Positions 53,429 through 62,952 are shown, counted from the first letter of the stretch. The stretch: DNA of 64,000 nucleotides from Nonomuraea polychroma (GCF_004011505.1 NZ_SAUN01000001.1:3348001-3412000); one strand, 5' to 3'. A program made the numbers and translations. The notes: generated by a model from the sequence alone, not told the origin.

Positions 53429-55588
53429 GTGGTTCAGGACAGAGCGAGCCTACCGCCCACAACCGGGCACGGCTCACCTCCGGCCGCACAGGCCGACCCG
53501 TCCTCCCCGGACGCTCCGGGGAGCGCCGCGCCACTGCCGCAGACGCTGAACACCCCTGGCGCCACCACTGCGCCCGAGACTCCCCAGACGCTGAACACCC
53601 CTGGCAACACCACTCGGCCCGAGACTCCCCAGGCCCATGAGCCGTCGCCCGACGGCGACGCGACGAAGGGCCGGCCGGCCGGGGACGGAGCGATCGGCGG
53701 CCTCGGCACCGCGTCGACCGGAGCCGGTCCGGCCAAGGACGCAGCGGCCGACGGGGCAGGGGCGGCCTTGCGGCTCGCGCCCATGCACGTGGACGCGCCA
53801 GAGGCAGGCGCGGCGCAGGAGCCGCCGGCCGGCGGCGGTGTGACCGGTGCCCCTGAGCCCGCGCCCGTGGCCGCCGCGCCGCCGGCGGAGGCCGGAGCGA
53901 CCGGTGACGCCCCGGAGGCCGCGTCCGTGGGCCTTGCGCCGTCGGCCGAGGGCGGGACCGGTGACGACCCCGAGGTCGCGCTGGAGGCCGCTGCGCCGAC
54001 GGTGAGGGGAGCCCAGAGCGAGGCGGGGGTTGTGCCGCCTGCGGGGCACGCCGCGCCCGGGGAGTCCGGGCGGCGGGAGCCGCGGAAGGTGCTCGCGGCC
54101 CGGGTCGTGGCGGCTGTGGTCGGCGGGATCGTGTTGTTCGCCGCCTTTCCGCCTCTCGGCTGGTGGTTGTGCGCGCCCCTCGGCATAGGACTCATCGTGG
54201 GGTCGCTCTATGGGGCCCGGCCCAGGCGGGCCGCCTGGCTGGGGTATCTCGGTGCGGCGGTGTTCCTGTTCCCCGCCCTCGCCTGGGTGCGCACCATCGG
54301 CGACGACGTCTGGCTCATGCTGGTCGGCACCGAAAGCCTGTTCTACGCCGCCATGGCCGCGCTCGCCGCGCTGGTGTTCAGGTTGCCGGGGTGGCCCGTG
54401 TGGTTCGGTGGCCTGTGGGTGGCCATGGAGTGGGCACGCGGCCTGGTGCCCATCGGCGGGTTCCCGTGGGCGCGGGTGGCCTTCAGCCAGGGTGAGTCGT
54501 TGTTCACCCCGTACGCGGCACTCGGTGGCGCGCCGCTGGTGTCGTTCGCCGTCACCCTGTGCGGCGCCCTCCTGGCGCACGCCGTCCTGGTGCGCAGCCG
54601 GGCGTGGCGCAGGGCGGTCCCGGTCGCGATGGCGCTGGCGGTGCCGGTGCTCACCCTGGCGATCCCGCGCCCTGGCGACGAGGGCCGCACGGTCAACGTC
54701 GGCATCGTGCAGGGCAACGTCCCGGGCCGCGGCATGTACGCCCTCGGCGACGAGCCCGCCGTTGTCCTGAAAAATCATGCCAACGAGACGAAACGCCTCG
54801 CCGAGGCCGTACGCGCCGGAAAGCTCCCCAAACCCGACATCGTCGTCCTGCCGGAGAACTCCACCGACATCGATCCTTACCAGGACGAGTTCGCGCGCCA
54901 GATCATTCAGGACTCGGTACGGGACGTCGGCGTGCCCACGCTCGTCGGCGCCGTCGTCGCGATCGGCGAGGACCACCGTGCCACCCGCAGCCTCGTGTGG
55001 GACCCGGTGACCGGGCCGGGCGCCTACTACGACAAGCAGAACCTGGTGCCGTTCGGCGAGTACACGCCGTTCAAGGACATCGTGCTGGCGCTGTGGGAGC
55101 GTGCCAGTCTGGTCGGCAGGCAGTCGGTTCCCGGCAACAAACCAGGTGATCTGAAGCTGGGCCCGGTCACGATCGGCGCGGTCAACTGCTACGAGGTGGC
55201 CTACGACGGCACCGTGCGCGGCACCGTGCGCGCCGGCGGCACCCCGCTCGTGGTGCAGACCAACAACGCCTCCTACGCCCTGTCCAACCTGCCGCCGCAG
55301 CAGCTGGCGATGTCGCAGCTGCGTGCAGTCGAGCACAACAGGGCCGTGGTGACCGCCGCGACCACGGGAATCTCGGCTTTCGTCACGCCTGACGGTAGGG
55401 TCGCATGGCAGACCCGCGAGCTGGTCGCGGACATGAACGTGGTCAAGGTGCCCGTACGCACCCAGGAGACGCTCGCCACCAAGGTGGGAGGGCTTCCTGA
55501 GTGGGCATTGATGGTGATGGGAGCGGCGGCCGCCGCGGTCGCCGCGTGGCGTGGCAGGCGGCGAGGCGACCAGGTGAGGAACGACTGA
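53429..55588 (+). CDS. lnt: Apolipoprotein N-acyltransferase
   Basis: 719 aa from GTG 53429, chosen for GAGGAG eight bases upstream. Residues ~1-210 form a low-complexity Pro/Ala/Thr/Gly-rich extension with a 15-residue unit (PQTLNTPG...) repeated twice. Eight or so membrane helices follow (ARVVAAVVGGIVLFAAFPPL to AVPVAMALAVPVLTLA). The nitrilase domain carries the Glu-Lys-Cys triad in VLPENSTDIDP, YYDKQNLVPFGEY and VNCYEVAYDG. It adds the third acyl chain to lipoproteins such as the sugar-binding protein at 47834. The ppm1 gene follows after three bases; in M. tuberculosis the two activities are fused. Confidence 0.9.
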   Translation: MVQDRASLPPTTGHGSPPAAQADPSSPDAPGSAAPLPQTLNTPGATTAPETPQTLNTPGNTTRPETPQAHEPSPDGDATKGRPAGDGAIGGLGTASTGAGPAKDAAADGAGAALRLAPMHVDAPEAGAAQEPPAGGGVTGAPEPAPVAAAPPAEAGATGDAPEAASVGLAPSAEGGTGDDPEVALEAAAPTVRGAQSEAGVVPPAGHAAPGESGRREPRKVLAARVVAAVVGGIVLFAAFPPLGWWLCAPLGIGLIVGSLYGARPRRAAWLGYLGAAVFLFPALAWVRTIGDDVWLMLVGTESLFYAAMAALAALVFRLPGWPVWFGGLWVAMEWARGLVPIGGFPWARVAFSQGESLFTPYAALGGAPLVSFAVTLCGALLAHAVLVRSRAWRRAVPVAMALAVPVLTLAIPRPGDEGRTVNVGIVQGNVPGRGMYALGDEPAVVLKNHANETKRLAEAVRAGKLPKPDIVVLPENSTDIDPYQDEFARQIIQDSVRDVGVPTLVGAVVAIGEDHRATRSLVWDPVTGPGAYYDKQNLVPFGEYTPFKDIVLALWERASLVGRQSVPGNKPGDLKLGPVTIGAVNCYEVAYDGTVRGTVRAGGTPLVVQTNNASYALSNLPPQQLAMSQLRAVEHNRAVVTAATTGISAFVTPDGRVAWQTRELVADMNVVKVPVRTQETLATKVGGLPEWALMVMGAAAAAVAAWRGRRRGDQVRND
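53540..53629 (+). repeat. 45-bp tandem repeat, two copies, inside lnt
   Basis: Copies at 53540-53584 and 53585-53629 begin CAGACGCTGAACACC and differ at a few bases. They encode 15-residue units with TLNTPG. Such in-frame repeats can vary in number between strains. Confidence 0.75.
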
Positions 55589-55591
55589 ACA

Positions 55592-56341
55592 ATGGAGACT
55601 CTCGGCCGGGTGCTGGTCGTCGTACCGACCTACAACGAGCGTGACAACCTGCCCATGATCGTCGGGCGGGTGCGCGCGGCCGTGCCGGAGGCCCACGTGC
55701 TCGTGGCCGACGACAACAGCCCCGACGGCACCGGCGAGGTAGCCGACGAGCTCGCCGCCGCCGACGACCACGTGCACGTCCTGCACCGGCCGGGCAAGCA
55801 GGGCCTCGGCGCCGCCTACATCGCCGGCTTCCGCTGGGGGCTGCAGCAGGGCTACGACGTGCTGGTGGAGATGGACGCCGACGGCTCGCACCAGCCGGAG
55901 GAGCTGCCGAAGCTGCTCCATGCGCTGGCCGACGGCGCCGACCTGGCGATCGGGTCCCGTTACGTGCCCGGCGGCAAGGTGGTCAACTGGCCGCACCGGC
56001 GTGAGCTGCTGTCGAAGGGCGCCAACGTCTACACGCGCGTCATGCTCGGTCTGCCGGTACGCGACGCGACCGCCGGCTTCCGCGCCTACCGCGCCGCCAC
56101 CCTGGAGAAGGTGGGCCTGTCGGGGGTGGAGTCGCAGGGCTACTGCTTCCAGGTCGACCTGACGTTGCGCACGTCCCGGCACGGGCTGCGGGTGGTGGAG
56201 GTGCCCATCACGTTCGTGGAGCGTACGGTGGGCAAGAGCAAGATGAGCGGCAAGGTCATGTCCGAGGCGCTGTGGCGGATCGGCATGTGGGGCGTCACCG
56301 GCCTGCCCAGGCGGCTGCGCCGCAAAGGCGAGTCAGGATAG
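55592..56341 (+). CDS. ppm1: Polyprenol monophosphomannose synthase
   Basis: 249 aa GT2-family enzyme. The N-terminal [39 protein letters not shown], the DxD site [17 protein letters not shown], and [15 protein letters not shown] then [11 protein letters not shown] match DPM1/Ppm1. It uses GDP-mannose to make polyprenol-phosphate-mannose in the membrane, the donor for periplasmic mannosyltransferases such as the GT87-like protein at 40454. Start ATG lies four bases after the lnt stop, so translation is coupled. The donor GDP-mannose may come from the enzyme at 15817. Confidence 0.93.
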   Translation: METLGRVLVVVPTYNERDNLPMIVGRVRAAVPEAHVLVADDNSPDGTGEVADELAAADDHVHVLHRPGKQGLGAAYIAGFRWGLQQGYDVLVEMDADGSHQPEELPKLLHALADGADLAIGSRYVPGGKVVNWPHRRELLSKGANVYTRVMLGLPVRDATAGFRAYRAATLEKVGLSGVESQGYCFQVDLTLRTSRHGLRVVEVPITFVERTVGKSKMSGKVMSEALWRIGMWGVTGLPRRLRRKGESG

Positions 56342-56402
56342 GAACGCTTCCGGTGCGCCGGGCGTTGTTCCTGGCGTACGCGTGTGCGGAATCGAGGAAA
56401 TG

Positions 56403-56894
56403 ATGCGGCTCCTGCTCTTCCTGGCCTTCCTGGTCGTCCCCGTCCTGGAGATCTGGCTGCTGATCCAGGTCGGCTCCGTGATCGGCGGCCCGGCGACCGT
56501 GGCCCTGCTGATCGCCGACAGCCTCCTGGGCGCGTGGATCGTGCGCCGTGAGGGACGCCGGGCCTGGCGGGCGCTGCAGGAGGCGCTGCAGTCCGGCCGG
56601 ATGCCCAACCGCGAGCTGGCCGACGGCGGCCTGGTGCTGGTGGGTGGCGCGTTGCTGCTGACGCCGGGGTTCTTCACCGACGTGTTCGGGTTCTTGTGCG
56701 TGCTGCCGTTCACCCGGCCGATGATGCGCCGCCTGGGGGCGTGGTTCTTCGAGCGCCGGGTCAAGCGGATGGCGGCCGCGTCACCGTATGCGAACCTCTT
56801 CCCGCCGAGCCCCGGTGCCGGCGCTGCCCACGGCGACGCCCCGCAGGGCGGCAGGGTGGTGCACGGCGAGGTCATCCGGGAGGACCGCGACTGA
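56403..56894 (+). CDS. fxsA: FxsA family membrane protein
   Basis: 163 aa from ATG 56403, with GAGGAA upstream; ATG 56400 and GTG 56382 are alternatives. The family core is plain: LLLFLAFLVVPVLEIWLLIQ, ADSLLGAWIVRREGRRAW and LLLTPGFFTDVFGFLCVLPF. Three or four membrane segments are followed by a polar tail. FxsA in E. coli interferes with phage F exclusion; the cellular role in actinobacteria is not known. It is third in the lnt-ppm1-fxsA unit and is followed by a strong terminator. Confidence 0.93.
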   Translation: MRLLLFLAFLVVPVLEIWLLIQVGSVIGGPATVALLIADSLLGAWIVRREGRRAWRALQEALQSGRMPNRELADGGLVLVGGALLLTPGFFTDVFGFLCVLPFTRPMMRRLGAWFFERRVKRMAAASPYANLFPPSPGAGAAHGDAPQGGRVVHGEVIREDRD

Positions 56895-56936
56895 CGGCCT
56901 CGGCCGGCCGCATGCGCGCCGGCGTGCGAGCATGAA

Positions 56937-56964
56937 AAACCCCCGGGCCGGAGCCCGGGGGTTT
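56937..56964. terminator. Bidirectional terminator between fxsA and rbpA
   Basis: AAACCCCCGGGC (56937-56948) and GCCCGGGGGTTT (56953-56964) are exact 12-bp inverse complements with a four-base loop, with A/T tails on both sides. It serves the converging fxsA and rbpA genes. Confidence 0.88.
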
Positions 56965-56979
56965 CACCGTGAGAGGAGG

Positions 56980-57324
56980 TCAGGCGCTCTTACGACGCTG
57001 GGCTCGCAGCACCGCGAGACGCTCGTTGAGCACCTCCTCAAGGTCTTCTATGGAGCGCCGCTCCAGGAGCATGTCCCAGTGCGTCCGTGGGGGCTTCGTC
57101 TTCTTGGATTCCGGCTGCTCGCCGTCCACGCGGACCGCGGTCACGCCGCACATGCGGCACTCCCACGTCGCGGGGATTTCGGCCTCGGCGGCAAGCGGAA
57201 CCTCGAAGCGATGGCCCTTAGGACAGGTGTAGGACACCTCCTGGCGCGGAGCCAGATCCGTGTTACGGTCGTTCTCGTAGCTGGTTGCCCCGAGCCGGGT
57301 GCCACGAAGCGCGCGCTCGCCCAT
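56980..57324 (-). CDS. rbpA: RNA polymerase-binding protein RbpA
   Basis: 114 aa. The zinc-binding residues C34, H38, C56 and C59 (YTCPKGHRFEVPL and WECRMCG) are all in place. The basic linker KKTKPPRTHWDMLLERRSIE and the sigma-interaction helix EDLEEVLNERLAVLRAQRRK are typical. RbpA binds the principal sigma factor and RNA polymerase and helps open-complex formation, so it works with the sigma factor at 28290. Position after fxsA is the common actinobacterial order. It converges on fxsA with a terminator between. Confidence 0.96.
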   Translation of the reverse strand: MGERALRGTRLGATSYENDRNTDLAPRQEVSYTCPKGHRFEVPLAAEAEIPATWECRMCGVTAVRVDGEQPESKKTKPPRTHWDMLLERRSIEDLEEVLNERLAVLRAQRRKSA

Positions 57325-57526
57325 GTCTCAATGCCTCCTACAGGGCCCCCTTGAAGTGGGGGGTCTGTCTCCCACGGTGTCTAACGCTTGGTACCGTGAT
57401 GGGATTCCCACCTGCGGGGTGATCCAATCCCGGATGGAGCCTCGGTTCTTCAGACGATTGCCGATTTCCCTCGTGTCCGCGCCGTCCGCAGGGCTGTGGC
57501 CAGCCAGAGCCCGCCGATCATGATGA

Positions 57527-57709
57527 GCGCGCCGTGCGCGATTCGCAGCGGGTAGGGGCCGAAGTTCCTGCGGCGAGCAGTTCACGCCGGTGGTGACGTG
57601 CCCGCACTGCGGCGAGAAGGCGAGCGCGGACACGATCACGGTCGTCGGCGGGCCGGGCGCGGCCCAGGGGCCCGGCACGATGGTGCTGGCGCGCCCGGCG
57701 GACGGCTAG
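57527..57709 (+). pseudogene. Remnant of an HxlR-type regulator (C-terminal end only)
   Basis: A frame open from 57527 to TAG 57707-57709 has no start codon but reads CGEQFTPVVTCPHCGEKASA near 57569. This resembles the C-terminal tail of HxlR-family winged-helix regulators, with its CxxC pair, then DTITVVGGPG. The rest of the gene, including the helix-turn-helix, is missing. Its stop overlaps the stop of the UMF1 transporter on the other strand. The remaining 57325-57526 holds nothing convincing. Confidence 0.42.
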
Positions 57710-59070
57710 AGCTTGCCCGGAGGCTCGTTTCCGGCGGCGCGGATGGCCTTGGGCAGGTTCACCGCGGCCAGGATGGCGCCGCCGAGCACGAAGAAGGCAA
57801 TCAGTGAGATGATCGCCAGCCGGTAGCTGCCCGACATCTGGAAGGCCATGCCGAGCGTGAACGAGCCGAGGAACGTCGAGCCCTTGTCGCTGATCTCGTA
57901 CAGGCTGTAGTACTCAGCCTCCTTGCCCTTCGGGATGACATGCGAGAACAGCGAGCGCGACAGCGCCTGCGTGCCCCCCATGACGATGGCGATGGCGAAG
58001 CCGAGGGCGTAGAAGGCCAGAGCCGAGCCCGCGGGCAGGAAGTAAGCGATCGTGACGACGATCGTCCAGGCCACGAGCGCGCCCAGCACCACCCGTTTGG
58101 CACCCACGCGCGAGGCAAGCCAGCTGAGCAGCAGCGCGCCGAAGAAGGCCACGAACTGCACCATGAGGATGGCGCCGATCTGCACCGTCTTGCCGAGCTG
58201 CAGCTCTTTCTCGGCGAAGGTCGCCGAGAAAGAGATGACCGTCTGCACCCCGTCGTTGTACAGCAGGTAGCCCACCAGGAATGCCAGCGTGAGCGGGTAG
58301 GCGCGCAACCCCGCGGCGGTGCGGCCGAGCTGACGGAACGTGCCGCCGATCGCCTGCCCCGCGGACTCGGAGCGCGGCGCGAGGGCATGCCGGTTGCGCA
58401 GCCGCAGCAGCGGAATGATCGTGAATCCGCCCCACCACAGCCCGGCCGAGCTCAGCGCGATGCGCACCGCCGTCCCGGAGTCCAGACCGAAGGACTCGGC
58501 CTGGAGGAACAGCACCAGATGGACCGCGAGCAGCAGCCCGCCGCCGAGGTAGCCGAACCCCCACCCCATCCCGGAGACCTTGTCGCGCTCATCGGGCGTG
58601 GCGATCTCGGGCAGGAAGGAGTTGTAGATGACGAACGCGCACGCGAAGCCCACGTTGGCCACGAGGAACAGCGCGCCGCCCAGGATGTAGCGGCCGTCGC
58701 TGACGAACCAGAAGCAGACCGTGGCCAGCGCGCCGAGCAGGGCGAAGAAGCCCATCAGCTCTTTCTTGCGCCCGGTGTGGTCGGCCAGCGCCCCGGCCAT
58801 CGGCATGAAAACGATCTGCAGGATGGCGGCGACGCCGACGACGAAGGAGAAGTACGCGCCCGGCCGCACGTCGAAGCCGATCACGTCCACGTACTGGCCG
58901 CCGCCGGCAGCGGTCTCGGCGATCGTGATGAGATACGGGCCGAGGAAGACGGTCAGCACCGTGGTGGGGAAGGCGGAGTTGGCCCAGTCGTAGAAGTACC
59001 AGCCCCACTGCTCGCGTTTGCGCGCGGCGGGCGAGTCGTCGAAGAGTGCGGGGGGTGAGGGGAGGGTCAT
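57706..59070 (-). CDS. UMF1/Atg22-family MFS transporter
   Basis: 454 aa with about eleven to twelve hydrophobic segments. The opening WGWYFYDWANSAFPTTVLTV is the hallmark of UMF1-family (Atg22-like) carriers; GALADHTGRKKELMGFFALL is the MFS loop 2-3 motif. YNDGVQTVISFSATFAEKEL and VMGGTQALSRSLFSHVIPKG are also conserved. Relatives in fungi export amino acids from vacuoles; the bacterial substrate is unknown. ATG 59068-59070 starts the gene, 10 bp after the phosphodiesterase stop, so the two are probably co-transcribed. Confidence 0.9.
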   Translation of the reverse strand: MTLPSPPALFDDSPAARKREQWGWYFYDWANSAFPTTVLTVFLGPYLITIAETAAGGGQYVDVIGFDVRPGAYFSFVVGVAAILQIVFMPMAGALADHTGRKKELMGFFALLGALATVCFWFVSDGRYILGGALFLVANVGFACAFVIYNSFLPEIATPDERDKVSGMGWGFGYLGGGLLLAVHLVLFLQAESFGLDSGTAVRIALSSAGLWWGGFTIIPLLRLRNRHALAPRSESAGQAIGGTFRQLGRTAAGLRAYPLTLAFLVGYLLYNDGVQTVISFSATFAEKELQLGKTVQIGAILMVQFVAFFGALLLSWLASRVGAKRVVLGALVAWTIVVTIAYFLPAGSALAFYALGFAIAIVMGGTQALSRSLFSHVIPKGKEAEYYSLYEISDKGSTFLGSFTLGMAFQMSGSYRLAIISLIAFFVLGGAILAAVNLPKAIRAAGNEPPGKL

Positions 59071-59080
59071 GCTGCTCCTC

Positions 59081-59881
59081 TTACGCGGCCAGTGAGCCGG
59101 GGTGCCACTGGCCGCGGCGTTCGAGCACGTCGCGCAGGCCGGTGACGTTGTCGGTCATGATGCCGTCCACGCCCAGGTCGAGCAGGTTTTCCATGCGGGC
59201 GGGGTCGTTGATGGTCCACACGTGGACCTGCATGCCGATGGCGTGCGCGGTGCGGACCAGGCGCCGGGTGGTGACGCGCAGGCCGCGGAAGCCCACCGGC
59301 ACCTGGGCGCAGGGGATCTGAGCGCGGGACAGGCGGGCCAGCAGCCGGCCGTAGCCGGAGGTGGCGGCGGCGGCGCGCAGCGCGGCCACGCCGCGCGGCC
59401 CGAGCGCCGAGCACACCTCCCTGCCGATCGCGGCCCTGGCCAGCGCCAGGCGCTCGTCGGAGAAAGAGGTCAGGCAGATGCGGTCGTAGGCGTTGGTGCG
59501 CCTGATCGCCTCGGCCAGCGGGGCGATGGCCGCCGCCTCCTTGACGTCGATGTTGAAGCGGATCTCCGGCCAGGTGCCCAGGAGGTCCTCCATCAGCGGG
59601 ATCTCGTGGACGCCGGCGATGCGGGCCTGCCTGACCGCCCGGTAGGGCAGCTCGGAGATGCGGCCGCGCTGGTCGGTCACGCGGTCGAGCGTGTGGTCGT
59701 GGAAGGCGACCAGCACGCCGTCGGAGGTGGCGTGCGCGTCGGTCTCCAGATAGGTGTAGCCGAGCTCGACCGCCCGCTCGAAGGCGGCGACGGAGTTTTC
59801 CGCGCCTTCCGCGGCGCCTCCGCGGTGGGCGAAGGCCAGCGGGCCCGGGTGGTCGAGAAAGGCGAAGCGGCGGCTGAGCAC
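59081..59881 (-). CDS. Glycerophosphodiester phosphodiesterase
   Basis: 266 aa from GTG 59879-59881. The GDPD signature AFAHRGGAAEGAENSVAAFE, LETDAHATSDGVLVAFHDHT, EIRFNIDVKEAAAI and VHVWTINDPARMENLLDLG is complete, giving the two catalytic histidines and the metal-binding glutamate and aspartate. It cuts glycerophosphodiesters to glycerol 3-phosphate and an alcohol. No signal peptide is seen, so it is cytoplasmic. It is upstream of the UMF1 transporter on the same strand. Confidence 0.93.
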   Translation of the reverse strand: MLSRRFAFLDHPGPLAFAHRGGAAEGAENSVAAFERAVELGYTYLETDAHATSDGVLVAFHDHTLDRVTDQRGRISELPYRAVRQARIAGVHEIPLMEDLLGTWPEIRFNIDVKEAAAIAPLAEAIRRTNAYDRICLTSFSDERLALARAAIGREVCSALGPRGVAALRAAAATSGYGRLLARLSRAQIPCAQVPVGFRGLRVTTRRLVRTAHAIGMQVHVWTINDPARMENLLDLGVDGIMTDNVTGLRDVLERRGQWHPGSLAA

Positions 59882-59917
59882 GTCCTGAAGTATGCCCTTC
59901 CGGGATGAACGCTGTAG

Positions 59918-60457
59918 TTACGAATCAGCAAGATTCTCCCACTCCTGGCGGCGGGCCTCCGCCAGGGCGATGGCGGCGGCCACCGCGACGTTGAACGAGC
60001 CGACCCGGCCGACCTGCGGGATGTAGCAGACGCCGTCCACGGCGTCGAGCAGGGCGGGGGAGCAGCCGTGGTCCTCGCTGCCCACCACCAGGCACACGTC
60101 CCTGGCCAGATCGGCTTTGTGCAGCGGGACGGCCTCAGCGGTCAGCTCGATGGCCAGCACCGTGTAGCCGCTCTCCCTGGCGGCCTTGACCGCCTCGGTG
60201 GCGGGGACGGGCTCGTGCCAGGTGACCAGCCGTTCGGTGCCGAGCGCGGTCTTGCCTGCCTTGGGGTTGGTGGGCGGGGTGGCGTTGCCGGCGAGCCAGA
60301 TCTCGTCCACGCCGAACGCGGCCGCGCTGCGGAAGATCGAGCCGATGTTGAACGGGCCGGTGACCGATTCGATGATCAGGCCGAGGCGGTTTCCGGTGTT
60401 CCTGCGCCAGGTGCGGTTGAGCCGCTTGACGTCGGTGGGGCGCAGTTGCCTTCTCAT
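59918..60457 (-). CDS. SpoU-family (TrmH-like) RNA methyltransferase
   Basis: 179 aa from ATG 60455-60457, which overlaps the stop of the upstream methyltransferase gene (ATGA). The knotted SPOUT fold is shown by VTGPFNIGSIFRSAAAFGVD (motif 1), VCLVVGSEDHGCSPALLDAV (motif 2) and VGRVGSFNVAVAAAIALAEA (motif 3). It methylates a ribose 2'-OH in tRNA or rRNA; the target nucleotide is not predictable by eye. The short N-terminal basic leader (MRRQLRPTDVKRLNRTWRRN) may bind RNA. Confidence 0.9.
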   Translation of the reverse strand: MRRQLRPTDVKRLNRTWRRNTGNRLGLIIESVTGPFNIGSIFRSAAAFGVDEIWLAGNATPPTNPKAGKTALGTERLVTWHEPVPATEAVKAARESGYTVLAIELTAEAVPLHKADLARDVCLVVGSEDHGCSPALLDAVDGVCYIPQVGRVGSFNVAVAAAIALAEARRQEWENLADS

Positions 60458-61044
60458 CGGGTCACCTTCAGTATCCGGTAGGCGGCCCGGCTGGCCTCGC
60501 GGGAAGCCTGCCAGCCCTGCTCGCCGAGCCAGCGCTGCAGGGAGTCCGAGCCGAGGTGTTTCTGGACGACCAGGTAGGCCACGCCGTCGGGCGTCAGCCG
60601 GGTCAGCCACCTGGTGAGCATGTCGTGGAGGGCCTGCTTCCCGATGCGGATCGCAGGATTGGACCAGATTGCGCGAAAATTCACGTCTTCTGGCATCTCA
60701 TCGACATGCACAGACCTTACTTTGTAAAGGCCGGCGGCTTGGGCGTTCCGCTCGGTGAGCTCCAGGCTGCGCCGGTTCACATCGACGGCCCATACCGTCG
60801 CCTCGGGCGCACGGGAGGCCATGGTCAGTGCGATCGGCCCGTAGCCGCAGCCCAGGTCGAGCAGGTCGCCCTCCTGCGGCGGCGACGGGACCGTCTCCAG
60901 CAGCACGCGGGTGCCGACGTCGACCCGCTCCGGCGAGAACACGCCGCTGTCGGTCTCCAGCCGCAGGTGCAGGTCGGGCAGGACCAGGTCGACCGAGCCC
61001 GGTCTGGAGCGGGTGTCCGGCCGCTCGGAGAAGTAGTGGGCCAC
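60454..61044 (-). CDS. Class I SAM-dependent methyltransferase (RsmC-like)
   Basis: 196 aa. The order HYFSERPDTRSRPGSVDLVL, then GVFSPERVDVGTRVLLETVP, the SAM motif LLDLGCGYGPIALTMA and the catalytic-site NPAIRIGK (NPP[FY]-like, with Ala for the second Pro) matches the MTS/RsmC group that makes N2-methylguanosine in 16S rRNA. Coupled translation with the SpoU methyltransferase gene fits an RNA-modification pair. The exact base cannot be told from sequence. Confidence 0.9.
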   Translation of the reverse strand: MAHYFSERPDTRSRPGSVDLVLPDLHLRLETDSGVFSPERVDVGTRVLLETVPSPPQEGDLLDLGCGYGPIALTMASRAPEATVWAVDVNRRSLELTERNAQAAGLYKVRSVHVDEMPEDVNFRAIWSNPAIRIGKQALHDMLTRWLTRLTPDGVAYLVVQKHLGSDSLQRWLGEQGWQASREASRAAYRILKVTR

Positions 61045-61055
61045 GTCCCCTCACG

Positions 61056-62003
61056 TTACGGGATGCGTGAGCCGAACATGACCGCCGCACCCGCCACCAG
61101 CAGCCCGGCCAGGATCGCGGCCACGATGAACCACTGGGTGATCTCCTGGTTGACCAGCTTGTAGCCGAGTGAGGTGCCGATCTGCTCGTAGACCTCGCGC
61201 AGCTCGCTGCCGGACTCGGCGGCGTACGCGCGGCCGCTGGTGCCGTCGGACAACGACTGCAGGGTCTGCTTGTTGACCGGCACGTTCACCGGGCGGCCGT
61301 CGATGTTGACGGTGCCCTCCTGGGTGCCGTACGCGATCGTGGAGACCGGGACTCGGGCCTGCTGGGCCGCCTCGATGGCCTCGTTGACGGACCTGCCGGA
61401 GGTGTTGTCGCCGTCGGACAGCAGCACGATCGCGGCGGGCGGCGGGTCGGTGGCGGCCTGCTGGTCGAAGGAGCGCAGAGAGTCGAGCGCGTTGAAGACG
61501 GCCTCGCCGATCGCGGTGCCGGGGCGGGTGGTGAGATTGCCGATGGCGGTGATGACGGCCTGGTGGTCGGTGGTGGGGGAGATGACGACGTTGGCGGAGC
61601 GGGCGAAGGAGACCACGCCGACGTTGAAGCGGTCGGGCAGCTCGCGGGCGAAGGCCTGGGCGGCGGCCTTGGCGGCGGTGATCCTGTTGGGCTGCACGTC
61701 GCCGGCGTCCATGGACAGCGACACGTCGAGGGCGATCATGATGGTGGCGCGGTCGCGCGGCACGCGTACCTGGTCGGCGGGCTTGGCGGCGCCGATGACC
61801 AGGAACGACATCATGACGAGGAACAACGCGGGGGCCACGTGGCGGCGCCAGCCGGGCCCGGCCGGGGCCACGAGGTTGAGCAGGGCCAGGTTGGTGAAGC
61901 GCACGGTGTAGCGGCGGCGGGCGAACATCGCCGCGATGTATCCGGCCACGAGCAGCGCCACCAGGACGAACAACCACAGCCAGGAGGGGGCGAGGAACGT
62001 CAT
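61056..62003 (-). CDS. VWA-domain membrane protein (BatA-like)
   Basis: 315 aa. Two N-terminal membrane segments ([20 protein letters not shown] and [20 protein letters not shown]) are followed by a von Willebrand A domain with an intact MIDAS motif: [12 protein letters not shown] (DxSxS), [13 protein letters not shown] and [13 protein letters not shown] third segment closes the protein ([20 protein letters not shown]). It fits the BatA-like partner of a MoxR AAA+ ATPase. It is two bases downstream of the DUF58 gene, in a MoxR-DUF58-VWA unit transcribed leftwards. Confidence 0.93.
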   Translation of the reverse strand: MTFLAPSWLWLFVLVALLVAGYIAAMFARRRYTVRFTNLALLNLVAPAGPGWRRHVAPALFLVMMSFLVIGAAKPADQVRVPRDRATIMIALDVSLSMDAGDVQPNRITAAKAAAQAFARELPDRFNVGVVSFARSANVVISPTTDHQAVITAIGNLTTRPGTAIGEAVFNALDSLRSFDQQAATDPPPAAIVLLSDGDNTSGRSVNEAIEAAQQARVPVSTIAYGTQEGTVNIDGRPVNVPVNKQTLQSLSDGTSGRAYAAESGSELREVYEQIGTSLGYKLVNQEITQWFIVAAILAGLLVAGAAVMFGSRIP

Positions 62004-62004
62004 G

Positions 62005-62952
62005 TCACCTTCCTGCGGGTCTGTGGGGGCTTCGGTGCGCGAGGTGTCTCATCCGGCGCTGGCGCAGCACGAACTGCGCGATGTCGAACACCCAGTCCCG
62101 GTCGGTACGCAGCACCAGGTGGGCGATGCCGGCGCGGCGCAGCGCCAGGCGGGTGCCTTCGCGTTGCAGGGCGGCCGCTTCGGCGTACGCCTGCCGGATT
62201 TTGGGCGAAAGGTGCACTTCGCGTACGTTCCCGGTCTCGGGGTCGGTGAACGCGACCCGGCCCACGTCGGGCAGTTCGAGCTCGCGCGGGTCGATCACTT
62301 CGACGGCCAGGACCTGGTGGCGGGCGGCGAGGCGGCGGATGGGGCGTTCCCAGGGGCGTTCGGCGTCGGGGTCGAGGTCGGGGTGGGCGTCGAGGAAGTC
62401 GGACACGACCAGGCGCATGCCGCGGCGCCGGCGGCTGGCCGACAGCACGTCGATGCCCTCGGCCAGGTCGGGCGCGTCCTCCACGACGCGGCCGCGCGGG
62501 GCGTCCATGAGGGAGTGGAGCAGCCCGTACAGGGCGGGGCGGCCGGTGCGGGCGGGCATGCGGTGAACGTACTCGTCGTGCAGGACGAGCGCGCCGAACC
62601 GGTCGCCCAGGCGGCTGGACAGGAACCCGATGGCGCCGACGGCGGCGATCACCAGGTCGCGTTTGTCGGTGTCGGCGGTGCCGAAGTCCATGCTGGGGGA
62701 CAGGTCGGCCAGCGCCCACGTCTCCAGCTCGCGGTCGGCGATGAGGTCGCGGACGTGGGGGACGGTGGTGCGGGCGGTGACGTTCCAGTCCATGCGGCGC
62801 ACGTCGTCCTCGCCGGGCACGTACACGCGGCTGTCGCCGGCCTCGCTGCCGGTGCCGGGCAGCAGCCCCTGGTGCGCGCCGTGCAGCAGCCCGTCCAGCC
62901 GCCGGGTGACCGTCAGCTCCAGCCGCCGGAGTGCCTGCTCAGCAGTGCTCAT
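62005..62952 (-). CDS. DUF58-domain protein of a MoxR module
   Basis: 315 aa from ATG 62950-62952, with GAGGGTGAG upstream; an earlier in-frame ATG (63082) would make an implausible basic leader. The DUF58 signature [40 protein letters not shown], and [20 protein letters not shown] as the VWA-like core are all present. DUF58 proteins act with MoxR AAA+ ATPases and VWA proteins as chaperone-like systems that mature or insert metal into target proteins. The target is not encoded here. Confidence 0.92.
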   Translation of the reverse strand: MSTAEQALRRLELTVTRRLDGLLHGAHQGLLPGTGSEAGDSRVYVPGEDDVRRMDWNVTARTTVPHVRDLIADRELETWALADLSPSMDFGTADTDKRDLVIAAVGAIGFLSSRLGDRFGALVLHDEYVHRMPARTGRPALYGLLHSLMDAPRGRVVEDAPDLAEGIDVLSASRRRRGMRLVVSDFLDAHPDLDPDAERPWERPIRRLAARHQVLAVEVIDPRELELPDVGRVAFTDPETGNVREVHLSPKIRQAYAEAAALQREGTRLALRRAGIAHLVLRTDRDWVFDIAQFVLRQRRMRHLAHRSPHRPAGR

